64,000 nt of DNA from Chrysemys picta bellii (Eukaryota > Chordata > Testudines > Emydidae). Position 1 is the stretch's first letter. Every line of letters begins with the position of its first letter. The notes beneath the pieces are model-generated. The model was not told the origin of the DNA, ran no database searches, and saw only the letters and a list, made by a program, of their open reading frames with translations. Shown piece by piece: positions 10,076 to 20,760 of this stretch. The translations under genes were made by a program, and so were the position numbers. The stretch lies in contig NC_088791.1 in assembly GCF_011386835.1 (NCBI RefSeq), positions 13,516,998 to 13,580,997 on the forward strand, in the 5' to 3' direction.

Positions 10076-10730
10076 TTGTCTATTGAAATAATCACCATTT
10101 TGAGGAAGCACTACCTCTTCCGGTTTGTTAGAAGACAGCCTAGCAGAATTGGACCCTGGTCTTTGTGAGGGCCCATATACACCCCTGTATTGCCAAAGAT
10201 AGTTATCAACCAACTGCTATGTTTGTGTCAGTCAGGGCTGCAACCTTAAAAGCGTGGCACTAAGAAGTGGAGGGGAAAGATTTGTGCATTCCTTTCTACT
10301 TTCCCATTGCATGCAACACTTTCAACAGCAGACCCTGGGCTCCATAAGGATTTCACTTCCATCTCTCCCAGCTAAGAAGCGGCAAAACATACTCAGCTTC
10401 ATCAAACTTGCACTCCAGTGCAACACCTGAACAGTGACCTCCTCTGCATTGATATCGACAGATCCATATGTCTGACTGGCACACAGTTCATTAATTTGGA
10501 GATTGATTTTGCCTTAGCACAGCTGCAATTCTGGTTCAGGGCAGTGGAAAAGGTCATGTTAGAGACATGGACGCTAGGCCTGCACTGACCTTGTACAAAG
10601 GTTTTGCTAACTTATTTAAAAAATGGAGCAAAGGTTTCAGTAGCTCTTTCTTTATCGGTCTTCTAGGTAGGGGTTCATTGCTTTAGTTATAGGCAATAAT
10701 AAGCGTAGTGAATTCCATGGGAATTTGAAG
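10076..10730. other. No recognisable feature
   Basis: No repeat or coding segment recognised. Confidence 0.35.
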
Positions 10731-11260
10731 TATTAGGGGGTAGCCATGTTGTATCCACAAAAACAACAAGGAGTCTGGTGGCAACTTAAAGACTAACAGA
10801 TTTATTTGGGCATAAGCTTTCGTGGGTAAAAAACCCACTGCTTCAAATGCATAGAGTGAAAATTACAGATATAGGCATTATTATACTGACACATGAAGAG
10901 AAGGGAATTACCTCACAAGTGGAGAACCAGTGCTGACAGGCCCAATTCAATCAGGGTGCATGTAGTCCACTCCCCATAATTGATGAGGAGGTGTCAGTTC
11001 CAGGAGAGGGAAAGTTCCTTTTGAGGAGAACCAGCCACTCCCAGTCCCTGTTCAAGCCCAAATTAATGGTGTTAAATTTACAAATGAATTTTAGTTCTGC
11101 AGTTTCTCTTTGAAGTCTGTTTCTGAACTTTTTTTGTTGAAGAACGGCTACTTTTAAATCTGTTATAGAATGTCCAGGGAGATTGAAGTGTTCTCCTACT
11201 GGCTTTTGTATGTTACTATTCCTGATGTCCAATGTGTGTCCATTTATTCTTTTATGTATT
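10731..11260 (-). mobile_element. Penelope-like element, 3' part
   Basis: On the minus strand this holds the end of the coding region followed by the 3' UTR. The UTR landmarks, read on plus, are 'ggtggcaacttaaagactaa' and 'cataagctttcgtgggtaaa', shared with the hairpin element at 2496-2858. The element is truncated upstream and ends near 10731 with 'gggggtagccatgttgtatc'. Confidence 0.8.
10951..11232 (-). pseudogene. Penelope-like ORF C-terminus, GIY-YIG-type endonuclease end
   Basis: The 93-codon frame contains 'VGEHFNLPGHSITDLKVAVL', then 'RLQRETAELKFICKFNT' and 'GLNRDWEW'. This order (H.N..GH....D, R...E...I.......GLN) is the C-terminal part of the GIY-YIG endonuclease in Penelope-like retroelements, which nicks target DNA to prime reverse transcription. 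The catalytic GIY...YIG half and the RT are not in this fragment. The frame is open but lacks any start of its own; it is a truncated remnant, not a gene. Confidence 0.75.
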
Positions 11261-12375
11261 GGGTGGGAATTTAAGCAGCACTTAAAGATGAGAGTTGAAC
11301 TCCTGGTTTCTCCACTAGCTCCTATTTTTCAGCCTCCCCAGGAATGGAATGACAAGATTTGCAATGTGGTGGATTTGTCATCAAATTGCAATTCAGCAGG
11401 CTTGGCTTGGCACTCATATTTTCCATTACTGCTAAAAAATCTAAAATACTCTATAGACGAACTCTATGAATATCTACTATTCTAGGAGTGGGCACATGAG
11501 GAGCAGTAATGTGGCCAACAGACAGGCCCGCGAATGTTTTCGATTTCTTGCTAAAGAGATGGAAAGAAAAGGCAGAGAAGCCAGGGCAAAAATAGCCCAT
11601 AGGGGTGATTTGGAATTCTTTTTATTCTCTCTGCATCAGCTCACAAGCTCGTGGTCCAGTGATGTTCCTTTTTCGGGTGCTGAAAGGAAGGTTTGGCTGC
11701 TAAGTTTAGTTTTGTCTGGTTGTGTCTTGTCTCTGTTTGCTCAAGGAACAATTAGGCTACAAGCATTTTATTCCTTTATTGTTGATGTCGGAAATCATAA
11801 CATCCCCTTTCATTTTGAGATTCTGCTATCTAAGCAGCAGATCTAGCCTGGATTCATTGGTTTCTTTAGCATTACCTCTGTAAGGCTTTTTTTTTTTTTT
11901 TAGAGATGGAGAGAGCAGACCTGTGACAATTTACGGAAGTGCTTAGAGAGATGTTAAAGCAGGTGTATTAGACAAGCCTTCTTTTCTTTGTGTGGTGGGA
12001 ATGGAAGGCCAAATAGTCTTCTATTTAAGGCTCTGCCATTTTCCCGTGACTTTGGACAAACTACGTAGGCCAAATTTTTCGAGTTAGGCCCCTACATCAG
12101 TATTTAATAGAAGTTGTTGAAATTTTCAAAATGTCAAGTAATATTTTCTTTCTTGCTCCCCCCACAGGGAGAAATAAGTTACTGCAGCTCTTTACAAGAT
12201 GGCATTTACCTCTCACCCAAGGCGCTGATCATTTTCTGCTCTCACCCCCACCCACTTGGTCATGGGAAGCAGTGGTCCTTAGAAGCCAGCTGTCTTGTGC
12301 CCCGACTAGCCATCCAGGCAGGTTGTACAAAGGAGGGCAAGGTATGTTTATTGGCGGGGGAGGGGTTGTGGTCCC
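11261..12375. other. No recognisable feature
   Basis: The 126-codon open frame at 11466-11846 has no recognised domain. A T run (about 11887-11903) is the only simple repeat. Nothing else stands out. Confidence 0.35.
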
Positions 12376-12480
12376 TTAGGCCCAGATCTACAAAGGGACT
12401 TAGGTGTCTAGATAATCACTGGAACGACACTGGATCCACAAACCCTGAGTTAGGTGGCTAAGCTCCCAATAAAATGCATG
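12376..12480. repeat. Foldback interspersed repeat (Q type)
   Basis: The phrases 'ttaggcccagatctacaaag' and 'ggacttaggtg' on one side and 'gagttaggtggctaagc' on the other are parts of a common self-complementary repeat. Related pieces occur at about 15215-15345, 20860-20955, 37205-37350 and 60785-60845. Confidence 0.45.
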
Positions 12481-12714
12481 GTGTGGGGGAGAGGCACTAA
12501 GAATGCGATCCACAAAAGCCAGGCAGGGAGCCACTTAAACTAGCCAATGGGATATGCCAACAAGAGGGGTGTGTCCTAAGCCACACCCCGCTCATGGAGA
12601 TAGGCAACTATCTCTGCTTGTGAGCCAGAACCGAGAACCCCTCTCTTGGAGTCAAGCAGCGTAGGGACCTGAGTAGTTCCTTGTGAAAATGAGTTGGGTG
12701 CCTGCCTCAGTCCA

Positions 12715-12955
12715 CACAAAACAGCTCTTAGCCCACTGGTTAGCGCACTCATCTGGGGACCCAGCTTCAGTGCCCCCCTTTGCTGGAGGAAGGGAGGATG
12801 TGAACCAGGGTGATCACTCGAAGATCTCTCTGAAACACCTGGCATTGGCCACTGTCCGAAGACAGGATGCTGAGCGAGATGGACCCAGTATGGCCAATCT
12901 CCCACACCTCTCAGGACTGTGCACTAACCACTGAGCTATGGGATATTCTAATGTA
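12715..12955 (+). mobile_element. tRNA-like SINE with an inserted CR1 scrap
   Basis: The phrase 'ctcttagcccactggttagc' followed by 'gcactcatctgggg' looks like a tRNA-derived head. A CR1 3' fragment occupies 12826-12900, and a second, inverted-looking tRNA-like phrase 'gtgcactaaccactgagc' follows. The exact boundaries are unclear. Confidence 0.5.
12826..12900 (+). mobile_element. CR1/L3-like 3' end fragment
   Basis: The core 'ggcattggccactgtccgaa', 'gacaggatgctgagcgagat' and 'ggacccagtatggcc' matches the tails at 1-125 and 4575-4655. Confidence 0.75.
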
Positions 12956-13097
12956 GGGCAGCCTCAATCTCTGCTATTGAAGCTACTCCACTGTGTATAA
13001 ATAATGTAAGAGTCATTGGGCCAGAGAGAGCATGAGAATGGGCCTTACTACCTTGCACAGGTTCATAAAGGCTAGTGGCAATGTAGCCCTAAGTGAG

Positions 13098-13240
13098 AAT
13101 ATATTGTTTGTATTATTGTTTGTGTTGTGGTAGTACCTAAAAGCCCTGATCTAGGCTCCCAGCCTTATTATGTTAGGTGCTGCACAAACACAAAATGAAA
13201 AGACAGTTCCTTACCCAGGGAGCTTAGAGTCTAATGGCTT
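13098..13240 (+). repeat. Dispersed retroposon X1
   Basis: The X1 core is present as 'gttaggtgctgcacaaacac', 'aaaatgaaaagacagttcc' and 'ggagcttagagtctaa', preceded by 'ttattgtttgtgttgtggta'. Confidence 0.6.
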
Positions 13241-13299
13241 GACTCAAAGCTCACAAAAGTCAATAAGAGTCTTTCTGATGACTTCAGTGGGCCTGGGAT

Positions 13300-13870
13300 A
13301 ATGATATCTAATTCTTATATTGCACTTTTAGTCCATAGATCTCTAAGTACTATATAGTGAAGGTAAGTATTAGAGCTAGTCAGGAATTTTGCATAAGAAA
13401 AATTCCATGGGAAAATTTCAATTTTGTCAGAAAATTTTGTTTTCCAGTGGAAAACTGCTCCCAGCTCGATGATTTCCAGGCTCCTGGCTCCAAGCTGCCT
13501 GGCTCCCCAAATTGCCGGGCAGGTTGTTGGGGTTCAGGGATGTTGGGGAACCTGGGATACATATAGAAAAGGTCAAAATAAAATGTCATTTTGCCATTTT
13601 CAAAATGGAATTTTGTAATTCCCATTCTGTGAGAAATTTCCAAATTTCACTGAGTTCCAAATTTATTTTGAAATTTCAAAATTTCCTGCAAAACAGGAAT
13701 TCCAGTTTCTGGCAAGCTCTAGTAAGTATCATGGTCCCCTTTCTACAGACGGGGAAACTGAGGCCCAGAGTATGGAAGTGATTTACCTGCAGTTGGGCAG
13801 CAGGCCAGGAGCAGAGCTGAGAACAGATCCTACTTCGCCAGGCTAGTGCTTGATTCACTGGACCACATCA
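13300..13870 (-). mobile_element. tRNA-derived SINE split by a hAT-type MITE
   Basis: The SINE tail (about 13300-13370) and body plus tRNA-like end (13730-13865) carry reverse-complement landmarks 'tttctacagacggggaaact', 'gaggcccagagtatgg' and 'gctagtgcttgattcactgg'. A 351-bp MITE with an exact 8-bp duplication separates them. Confidence 0.75.
13371..13721. mobile_element. Non-autonomous hAT-type element, TIR TAGAGCT, A/T-rich
   Basis: It begins 'tagagctagtcagg', ends 'ctggcaagctcta', and is flanked by exact 8-bp repeats 'gtaagtat' (13363-13370, 13722-13729). The interior alternates A and T runs ('aaattttg', 'caaaatttcc') around a short G/C-rich centre. Related copies are probable at 15393-15510, 19833-20250, 20761-21054 and 54585-54925. 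No coding capacity. Confidence 0.85.
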
Positions 13871-15060
13871 TAAGTATATTAGAAGAGATGACACATGGTT
13901 ATAACAGACAGGACAGAGGGGGAGAGGGAGTAAAGCACACAAAATTAATTGTGTGAGAATGTTCTGCTTTGCAGAGTGTCTTAGTGAGAATCATTGAGGC
14001 TTAAATTTGATCACAGTATTAATATTTTTAAGAATGCCAGCTTCTTCACGGGGTTTTATTTTAGATTGCCTCACCTGTACCACAAGTAAAGGAACATGTC
14101 AGAGTGATGGGTGCTGATATTTAGCAAGAAGCTAATAGGCTGAGCACGTAATTTTATAAGCTGCCTGGCTCCTTCAATAGCAAACCATGGACCTATCCTC
14201 ATAAAATAAGCTTTGCAAGTTTAAGCAGAAGTTATAGGATGCTGCATTTCCCGTTTTTTTATTAAGTTTAAATTCAGGGACAAAAATAAAACAACTCAGA
14301 GTTCGTGACCTGTTCAGGAATGCAATTATCCCATAAACATCACAACCAGGATTTGTTACAAGGTAGAAACATGATCCCTCTAAAAAGTTGCCTCTCTCCA
14401 AAGTACCTGAAGATGGTCAAGAACAGAATAATGAAATGGGCAGTTTTGGTTTTAACCCTGCTCCCCCAACCATAGAAAGCCTTAAAAAAAGACCCATCTC
14501 CTGTAGTCAAGTTTCATGGCAAACAAGAACTACCAAGCAGTCCCCTGATTACTTTTATCTCCGTAAATCTAATCCTGTGATACACCTCTTGTTTCCTATA
14601 CTTGATTTGCCACTTTACTAGTCCTGAATCCATCAGATGCATTGTGGCTGGCTCACTGTGAACAAACAGAACCTGACAGTTTCCTTCCTTAAAGTAAACA
14701 GAACTGGTACTTAGACACAGTTCAAAGACTTTAACACTCCCAGCATGACCATTATTACCCTTTAGGTGGGCAAGTAGAGCTAGTCTTTCGTTCTAGTAAA
14801 GGAGCCTTCTTTTATTTCCCCTTCACATTTTTACTGGCAGTAAAATACTGTATAATTACTGGGCCGGCTTTTTACAATCCTCTGCTTCCAGGTTTTCCTT
14901 GCCAGGTGAAATATCCATTTATACCACCCAGTTGTTTACCTTCATTACTCCTTATGAGAAACTTTTTCATGTCATGCCGCTCAAAAAGCAATTCAGGGAT
15001 GGCTTTTACAATACATCTCAGATTCCTCTGGGCTACAAGCTTTATGAATTTTGCTTATGC
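13871..15060. other. No recognisable feature
   Basis: Apparently unique DNA. Open frames at 14174-14401 and 14388-14621 have no recognisable domain. Confidence 0.35.
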
Positions 15061-15071
15061 TGGCAGATCTC

Positions 15072-15073
<2 letters not shown>

Positions 15074-15102
<29 letters not shown>

Positions 15103-15110
15103 TAATAATA
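15074..15110 (+). repeat. ATA/ATT microsatellite
   Basis: A run of about ten 'ata' triplets followed by 'attaataata'. It borders a SINE tail fragment ('ctttgcattctatgatgcct'), so it probably grew from the SINE's A/T-rich 3' end. Confidence 0.9.
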
Positions 15111-15235
15111 CTTTGCATTCTATGATGCCTTCGATCCAGGAATCTCACAATGATTTATAATGATGGTAAAATGGGAGCAACAGCACTTCTCTGGGGGCTG
15201 TGAAATTTAACAGTTGCAAAGCACCTCAGGTTAGA
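15108..15235 (-). mobile_element. SINE 3' end fragment
   Basis: Reverse-complement SINE tail: 'ctttgcattctatgatgcc', 'gatccaggaatctcac', 'gtaaaatgggag', then 'gcaaagcacctcagg'. Diverged. Confidence 0.45.
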
Positions 15236-15345
15236 TTTTCAAGTGCTCAGCACCCGCAAATGAGGCCAGATTTTCAAAAGATCTCAGTTCCCATTAAGGC
15301 ACCTGAGTAAGGATCAGATAGATCAGATATTCAAAAGTGCTCAAC
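15215..15345. repeat. Foldback interspersed repeat (Q type)
   Basis: The phrase 'gattttcaagtgctcagcac' and its near complement 'gatattcaaaagtgctcaac' frame 'cagttcccattaaggcacct'. It is a short self-complementary repeat with no coding content. Confidence 0.45.
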
Positions 15346-15392
15346 TCCCAACAGCTCCCATTGTGACACATATGACCAGTTTTTCCAAGGAG

Positions 15393-15510
15393 CTAGAGTT
15401 GGTTGAATTTGATTTCCCCCTTTCCTTCCCCTTCCCGCAAATGCCCCCATGTCAATGTCCATGTTTCAAAAACAATTTTGGCTGAAAACTACAAGTTTTC
15501 AACTAGCCCT
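15393..15510. mobile_element. Possible A/T-rich TAGAGCT-type MITE
   Basis: It starts 'tagagttggttgaatttg' and ends 'ttttcaactagcccta', an imperfect inverted pair of the type seen at 13371-13721. The flanking 8-mers 'caaggagc' and 'gtcaaagc' match poorly, so the boundaries are uncertain. Confidence 0.5.
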
Positions 15511-15664
15511 AGTCAAAGCCCAGTGTACTCTGGAAAAATATGGCCAATTACTTTGGTGCCTAAAAATGTAATCCTATAGTGAGCCTAAGATGAAAGGCAT
15601 GAAAAGCATTTATATCCTTTTACATAGCCATCATTTAGGGCTACCCTTCACAAAAACCCGCTAA

Positions 15665-15920
15665 GGCCTGGTCTGCACTACAAACTTTTGCTTAGCATAG
15701 CTCTGTCAGTGAAGGGTGAGAAGCGGTGCGATGCTTGACCGACATAGCTGCAAAACCCCCTAGTTAGATATAATTATACCGGCAAACTGTGCTTTTGCCA
15801 ATATAGCTTATTTCACTCGGGTGGAGGGAAGGCTGGAATAAGCCATACTGGGAAAACTGCAGTTTCGCCGATATTAGCAGTATCCACATTAGGAGTTCTT
15901 TACCAGTGTAGCATATGGCC
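15665..15920. mobile_element. PIF/Harbinger-like MITE
   Basis: The start 'ggcctggtctgcactac' and the end 'gtgtagcatatggcc' are inverted repeats flanked by TAA (15662-15664, 15921-15923). Length 256 bp, no ORF. The end sequence 'ggtctgcactac' is shared by the family at 17616, 34398 and 37859. Confidence 0.75.
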
Positions 15921-15924
15921 TAAG

Positions 15925-16095
15925 ACTGGAAAGTTATCCTCGTCAGCCCCATTTTATAGATCAAGAAACTGAGGCACAGAGAGGGCCAGGAGATTGAATG
16001 ATGTCACACAGCAATTCAGTGCCAGAGCCAGCAATAGAACTGTGGTCTCCTAACTACCAAGCTTTGTGCTTTTTAACCACCAGACCATGAATCCT
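15925..16095 (-). mobile_element. tRNA-derived SINE
   Basis: Reverse-complement landmarks in order: 'cagccccattttatagatca', 'gaaactgaggcacagagagg', 'tgatgtcacacagcaattca', 'atagaactgtggtctcctaa' and 'gctttttaaccaccagacca' (tRNA-like head). It begins immediately after the MITE at 15665-15920. Confidence 0.75.
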
Positions 16096-17261
16096 GTTTT
16101 TTCCCCCCCTCCCTCCTTTCATGCCGTTACTCATGCAGGCCTACAGTAGGCAGAGGAAAGGCTGAAAGATTAAAGGGAACGCATGGTTGAAATGGAAGCC
16201 AGGATGCCTTGTCAATCCGGGGGGCTCTGGAACATTTTTCCATAGAGTAGGCCACCGCCCCTCCCACTTGTGATCATGTAACATCCCTCAGGCAAACACA
16301 ACAACTGCCTAAATAGAAAAGGAGCATATTTCCTTAGCCTTTAACTTTTAATGCAGCTTAGCAGCTGGAAATAAAATGAATGACCCAGTCCCATGTGCCC
16401 TACTGACTCTCCATGAATTACCAAGCAAGTGATCCATGGGCCATCAGTGATCTTTGGTAACCCGAGATTTACTGGACAAAGCCATTAGAAAATGTGCTGT
16501 AAGGAATAATCCTGCACTGTCAGGAAGTTAATAACTAGGCTTTTCCATCTCTGATATCTGTGATCCTGAGTGGCAAAATGAGGAAGAGGCTTTAAACAAT
16601 CCAATCATACTCTCTATTGTTTCTCCACTAACTTTGTATAGCACTTCATTAAATATTTTTTTGTGATCTAAGTGCATAGGCACTGGTGAGTCATGCTCAC
16701 TTTCATATCTATCTGACCTTCCACCGGAGACTCTGGTTAACAGATCAGAGAGACACGCGTGCACACAAAAAAGCTACAGAAAAAGCAACAACACACATGT
16801 CTTAGGAGCTGCTCATGCTTTATTCTTACTTCAAGGTGTCTGCAAAACTGTTAAACCACAGTCCTGCCTAGTTTACTGGCAGATGGGACTGACCTGAGCC
16901 AGTGAACCAGATCCTTTCTGCAACTGCTTAGAGTTTAAGAAAATATGTGTGTGTGTGTATGCACATGGGGTATTATTAGCTGAATATTTGTATCCATTTT
17001 CCAGCTAGATACAGAGAATGTGTATCCCGGAAGACACCTGGACATTGGACTACAAAATTGTGACATTTTTGTGTGTTTATGAAATCTAGTTTATATCGTA
17101 GTTAGAGATGTTTTAAATCAATGAGTTCGAATTTTTTTCTCCCTCAGAGTTCTGTACAATTGGCCTTCTGGTAACTGAAACCTGGCTTCACAAGTGCAGG
17201 GATGCAAGAAATAATCCCAATCACTTTTGTTTTAAATACTCATAAAGTTTCTGTAACCCAG
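16096..17261. other. No recognisable feature
   Basis: Apparently unique DNA apart from a short TG run at about 16947-16959. The 78-codon open frame at 16528-16764 (minus) has no recognisable domain. Confidence 0.35.
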
Positions 17262-17375
17262 GTGGCAGATTATTATTTGTAGAGCAGTAGCATGTAGGAG
17301 CCCAAGTTATTGACCAGGCGCTGTGAAAACACAGAACAAAAAAACCCTGCTCCAAAGAGTTTACAATCTAAGTAA
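17262..17375 (+). repeat. Dispersed retroposon X1
   Basis: Core phrases 'gaccaggcgctgtgaaaaca', 'cagaacaaaaaaaccctgct' and 'ccaaagagtttacaatctaa'. Confidence 0.6.
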
Positions 17376-17615
17376 GCAGATGCATTTTCAGTCTGTATTG
17401 CAGAACCCTGGATGTTTCTCAGTGGTATTGAGCAGACTGGGATTTAGTCTGTGATTATGAAATTCACCCCGTGCACACGAATGACCCAAAACCTATGTAT
17501 CACTTAAGTCTCACTTACGCCTACCCTTTGTCTATTTAAGCCCTTATCCTGGAACTGAATCTGCATCTATGCAGGGGTCTTCTTGCACAGAGCTACCTCA
17601 AGGATCAGCACCTTA

Positions 17616-17911
17616 GGGTACGTCTATACTTACCTCCAGGTTCGGCGGTAAGCAATCGATCTTCTGTGATCGATTTATCACGTCTTGTCTAGACGCGATA
17701 AATCGATCCCGGAAGTGCTCGCCGTCGCCACCAGTACTCCTGCTCTGCGAGAGGAGTACGCGGAGTCAACGGGGGAGCCTGCCTGCCGTGTGTGGACCCG
17801 TGGTAAGTACCTTGTAGTTCGAACTAAGATACTTCGACTTCAGCTACGTTATTCACGTAGCTGAAGTTGAGTATCTTAGTTCGAACTGGGGGGTTAGTGT
17901 GGACCAGCCCT
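17616..17911. mobile_element. PIF/Harbinger-like MITE with strong hairpins
   Basis: The ends 'gggtacgtctatactta' and 'tagtgtggaccagccc' are imperfect inverted repeats. The flanks are TTA (17613-17615) and TGA (17912-17914), a near match to a 3-bp duplication. Inside, 17816-17847 pairs with 17857-17888 as a near-perfect foldback with a 9-base loop, and a second foldback built on 'gatcgatttatc' / 'gataaatcgatc' lies at 17667-17709. The same two hairpins recur in the MITE at 34398-34692. No coding content. Confidence 0.75.
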
Positions 17912-18110
17912 GAGACTGCAAGCTCTTTTGGAGCAGGGACTGTCTTTTTGTTCTGTGTTTGTATCGCGCTTAGCACAATGGGGGCCAGGATTGCAAAGAT
18001 CGTCTCTGACAACGTGTCCTGTTGACAGGATCTGTCATAGTGCTGGCCTGATCTCATTCAGAGCCTCTAGTTGATACTGTAATACAAATAACTAATAGAA
18101 ATAATTATGT
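17912..18110 (-). repeat. Dispersed retroposon X1, split
   Basis: Reverse orientation of the X1 core: 'caagctcttttggagcaggg', 'actgtctttttgttctgtgt' and 'gcgcttagcacaatgggggc'. After about 80 unrelated bases it resumes with 'cctctagttgatactgtaat' and 'acaaataactaatag', which is the A/T-rich end of the element. Confidence 0.6.
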
Positions 18111-18164
18111 AAGGCAGACATGTTATAATCATCTCAGATGTCTGTGCCCAAAGCATTTATTGTT

Positions 18165-18262
18165 CTCTATTTAGCAGCTAGAGGCCCTAGTCATGGTCAG
18201 AGCTCCATTGTATTAGGCACTGTTAAAAGACCGTCACTGCCCTAGAGACCTTACAATCTTCA
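18165..18262 (+). repeat. Dispersed retroposon X1
   Basis: Core phrases 'gcagctagaggccctagtca', 'tccattgtattaggcactgt' and 'gagaccttacaatctt'. Confidence 0.6.
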
Positions 18263-18825
18263 GCCTTGATACTGTAATGGACTGCATACGGGTAGACTGT
18301 GTTGTGGTCACGTGGAATCTTCTGAGGCCAGGCGGATGAAACAAATGAAAGGGGGTGAAAGGAGAAGGGCCTGGTAGCAGTCAGAAAAGCATCTTTCTGC
18401 TGACTAGCTGTGCGCACAGTTTAGCACATGTCTAGAGATCAACAAACAGGATAATGCATTCATTGGTTATTATCCTTATGTTTTCTTTCTCAAGCAAACT
18501 GAATGTCCTTGAGGCAAAGGGGGAGGAATGAAACCAAAGCAGAACAGCCGGGAGGCAACAGATTTTTATAATGCTGCAAAGCCAGGGAGCTTTCTTCTGC
18601 GTCTTGACTGATGTGGTGGCCTGCAGTGAAGCAGTGCGTGAGTGAGGCCGCATGGTAAATGTCAAGAGAGCTGCACATGTGCAATTCATTGGGTGCTAAA
18701 CAACAAGAGTGAGGACAATGGTGCTGAAAGGCGTTTTTGAGAATGAGGTGTTACTGAATGACCGAGTGCCCTAGCCAAAGCCTTGTGCTATTTAAGGGGT
18801 GATGAGGGAGTAGACGTTGCTTTTA
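18263..18825. other. No recognisable feature
   Basis: No repeat or convincing exon recognised. Confidence 0.35.
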
Positions 18826-18833
18826 ATCTAGAC

Positions 18834-19291
18834 TAGTGGTTCTCAACCTATTTACCATTATGGGCTGCATATACCACTCTCTATGTGTTATGTGGGCTGC
18901 TTCCACATAATATATATCAGGGATTGGCAACCTTTGGCCGCAGGTTCGGCTGATTGTAGCTCCCACTGGCCACGGTTCACCGTTCCAGGCCAAAGGGGGC
19001 TGTGGGAAGTGGCGGCCACCACATCCCTCGGCCCACGACGCTTCCTGCAGCCCTCCTTTGGCCTGGAACGGCGAACCATGGCCAGTGGGGGCTGTGATCG
19101 GCCGAACCAGCGGACGCTGCAGGTAAACAAACCGGCCCGGCCCATCAGCGGATTTCCCTGACGGGCCGTGTGCCAAAGGTTGCCAATCCCTGATCTATAT
19201 ACTACCTGTATGGCCCTGAGGATGTCACATGGGCCCCAGCTGTGTGCTGATTGGGCCACATGGCCCACGGGCTGCAGGTTGAGAACTCCTG
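18834..19291. mobile_element. hAT-type element, TIR (C/T)AGTGGTTCTCAACC, host of a nested hAT
   Basis: It starts 'tagtggttctcaacct' and ends 'aggttgagaactcctg', flanked by exact 8-bp repeats 'atctagac' (18826-18833, 19292-19299). The termini are of the Charlie type within hAT. Its own sequence (about 180 bp) is interrupted by a second element at 18918-19192. No transposase remains. Confidence 0.88.
18918..19192. mobile_element. Nested non-autonomous hAT-type element, TIR CAGGGATTGGCAACC
   Basis: The 275-bp insert starts 'cagggattggcaaccttt' and ends 'aaaggttgccaatccctg', an inverted repeat of at least 18 bp. Flanks are 'atatatat' (18910-18917) and 'atctatat' (19193-19200), one mismatch in 8. 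Most of the element folds back on itself ('ggccacggttcaccgttcca' against 'ggcctggaacggcgaacc'). A partial sister copy is at 39581-39782. Confidence 0.88.
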
Positions 19292-19299
19292 ATCTAGAC

Positions 19300-19832
19300 A
19301 GTGTTAATTCTCTTTAAGACTCCGCGCAGAAGAAGACAGTGTTGCATCATTTGACCTCCTGAGGTTCTTCCTTTCTATGCTAAACATTTCTTCATGCCTT
19401 TGCGGGTTTCTTTCTCCGGAATGGTAGATTTGAGGATGTCATGCTTCTGTCATTTGACACTCGTGGTTTCTATAGTAGCAAGTAGCTAACTTTTCTACAA
19501 ATCCATCTGGCTCATTTGAAGCTGATTTGGTGTATATATCCAACCAGAGGCCAATCCAGTTTTTATCTTTGGTATCAATGTAAATCACACATTGGAAGGG
19601 ATCATGTGTTTAGCTCATGTGCTGTCTCTTAGAGATAGGATGGAAAGAACACATTATCCATAGGGGAAGGCTTTGTCAAACATTGTCTGTCCCTTCTGCA
19701 GCCTTCTGTATGACAATTGCACCAGGCTGAATTCCCCCATGGTATCATTTCACTCCCATCTTTGAGCCTTCTCTCAGACCAGCCCCTAAGCACAGATTGG
19801 CTTGCCAGTGCCAGTCCCCACCCCATATTCTA
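19300..19832. other. No recognisable feature
   Basis: Apparently unique DNA. Confidence 0.35.
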
Positions 19833-20250
19833 ATGAGGTCTGGTGGGGAATTTTTCAACGAATTGTTTTTTCGTCAGAAAATGTTGATTTGCTGAAACCG
19901 AAACGTTTCCAGGAAAAGGGTCAATTTCAACAAATTTCCCATTTGGAAACTTTTGGAATAATTATAAAGATTTGAAATTGTTGAAATGAGAAATGTTGTC
20001 ATTTTCTAGATGAAAGTTTTTCATTTTGAAATGAGTTTGTTAATTTATAGTAAAACGTAAAAAAAAAAAAGTCAAAATTGAAAGGAAACATTTTGATTGC
20101 CCTAATATATTTATTTTAATTGGATTTTCAGTTCATGATATATATATATTTTGTTAAGATTTTGACTTTTCTGGCTGCTTTGGGACAAGAAATTTTTTTC
20201 AAATTCTCAAAAATTCTCACGGGATGGGAACCGTTCCCCTTCCAGCTCTA
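19833..20250. mobile_element. A/T-rich hAT-type MITE, TAGAGCT group
   Basis: The end 'tccagctcta' and a degenerate start near 'ggtctggtggggaattttt' form an inverted pair; flanks 'tattctaa' and 'attcaaaa' are roughly alike after a one-base shift. The interior is rich in 'gaaacgtttcc', 'ttgaaattgttgaaatg' and A/T runs, as in 13371-13721. An AT dinucleotide run lies at about 20139-20149. Confidence 0.6.
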
Positions 20251-20760
20251 ATTCAAAATCCTTCTAAAGACTTGTCCCTTCTGGGAATCTGTTCCTACAA
20301 AAGAAGAAGTAGCAATAATTTAATCAATTAACTATGGCAACACCTTCCTGCAAGTCTCCCACCATGTCCTGTCTGGTTTGTCTTGCTTTTAGGTGCCTTC
20401 AAGCAAGGACTGTTTTTATGTGTGTATTGTACAACACTGAGTGCTTCATCAATATTTACAAAAAAATCCTAACCTCATGAAGATAATAGGAGGGACCTGG
20501 TTTTTGGTATTTTGTTTTTCCTGCTATTCTTCATAAAAATCCCATGAGACAATTCTGGCAGCTGACAAATCCTGTGTTTCAATATAGCTTGCATTCACAA
20601 TAGGAGCATTAAAAGTAATGAGAGGTTGTTAAATTTTTTTTGCTGTGTTAAAATTTCAAATTTTGAAATTTGAAAAAGAAATTGGGATTTTTTTCCTCAT
20701 AGTTTTTGACCAACTCTATACCTGAGGTAAAATTTTCAGGCATAGCAGGGACATAGTAAC
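20251..20760. other. Unassigned A/T-rich DNA
   Basis: The end of this span (20630-20720) has 'aaatttcaaattttgaaatt', probably a further fragment of the A/T-rich MITE group. The rest shows nothing recognisable. Confidence 0.35.

Noticed and set aside
14899..15160. Frames ending in poly-Asn or poly-Ile
   Set aside because: The homopolymer is the ATA/ATT microsatellite; the rest has no recognised domain.
18823..19268. Open frames of 92-126 codons
   Set aside because: Entirely within the nested hAT pair; the foldback structure creates mirrored frames.
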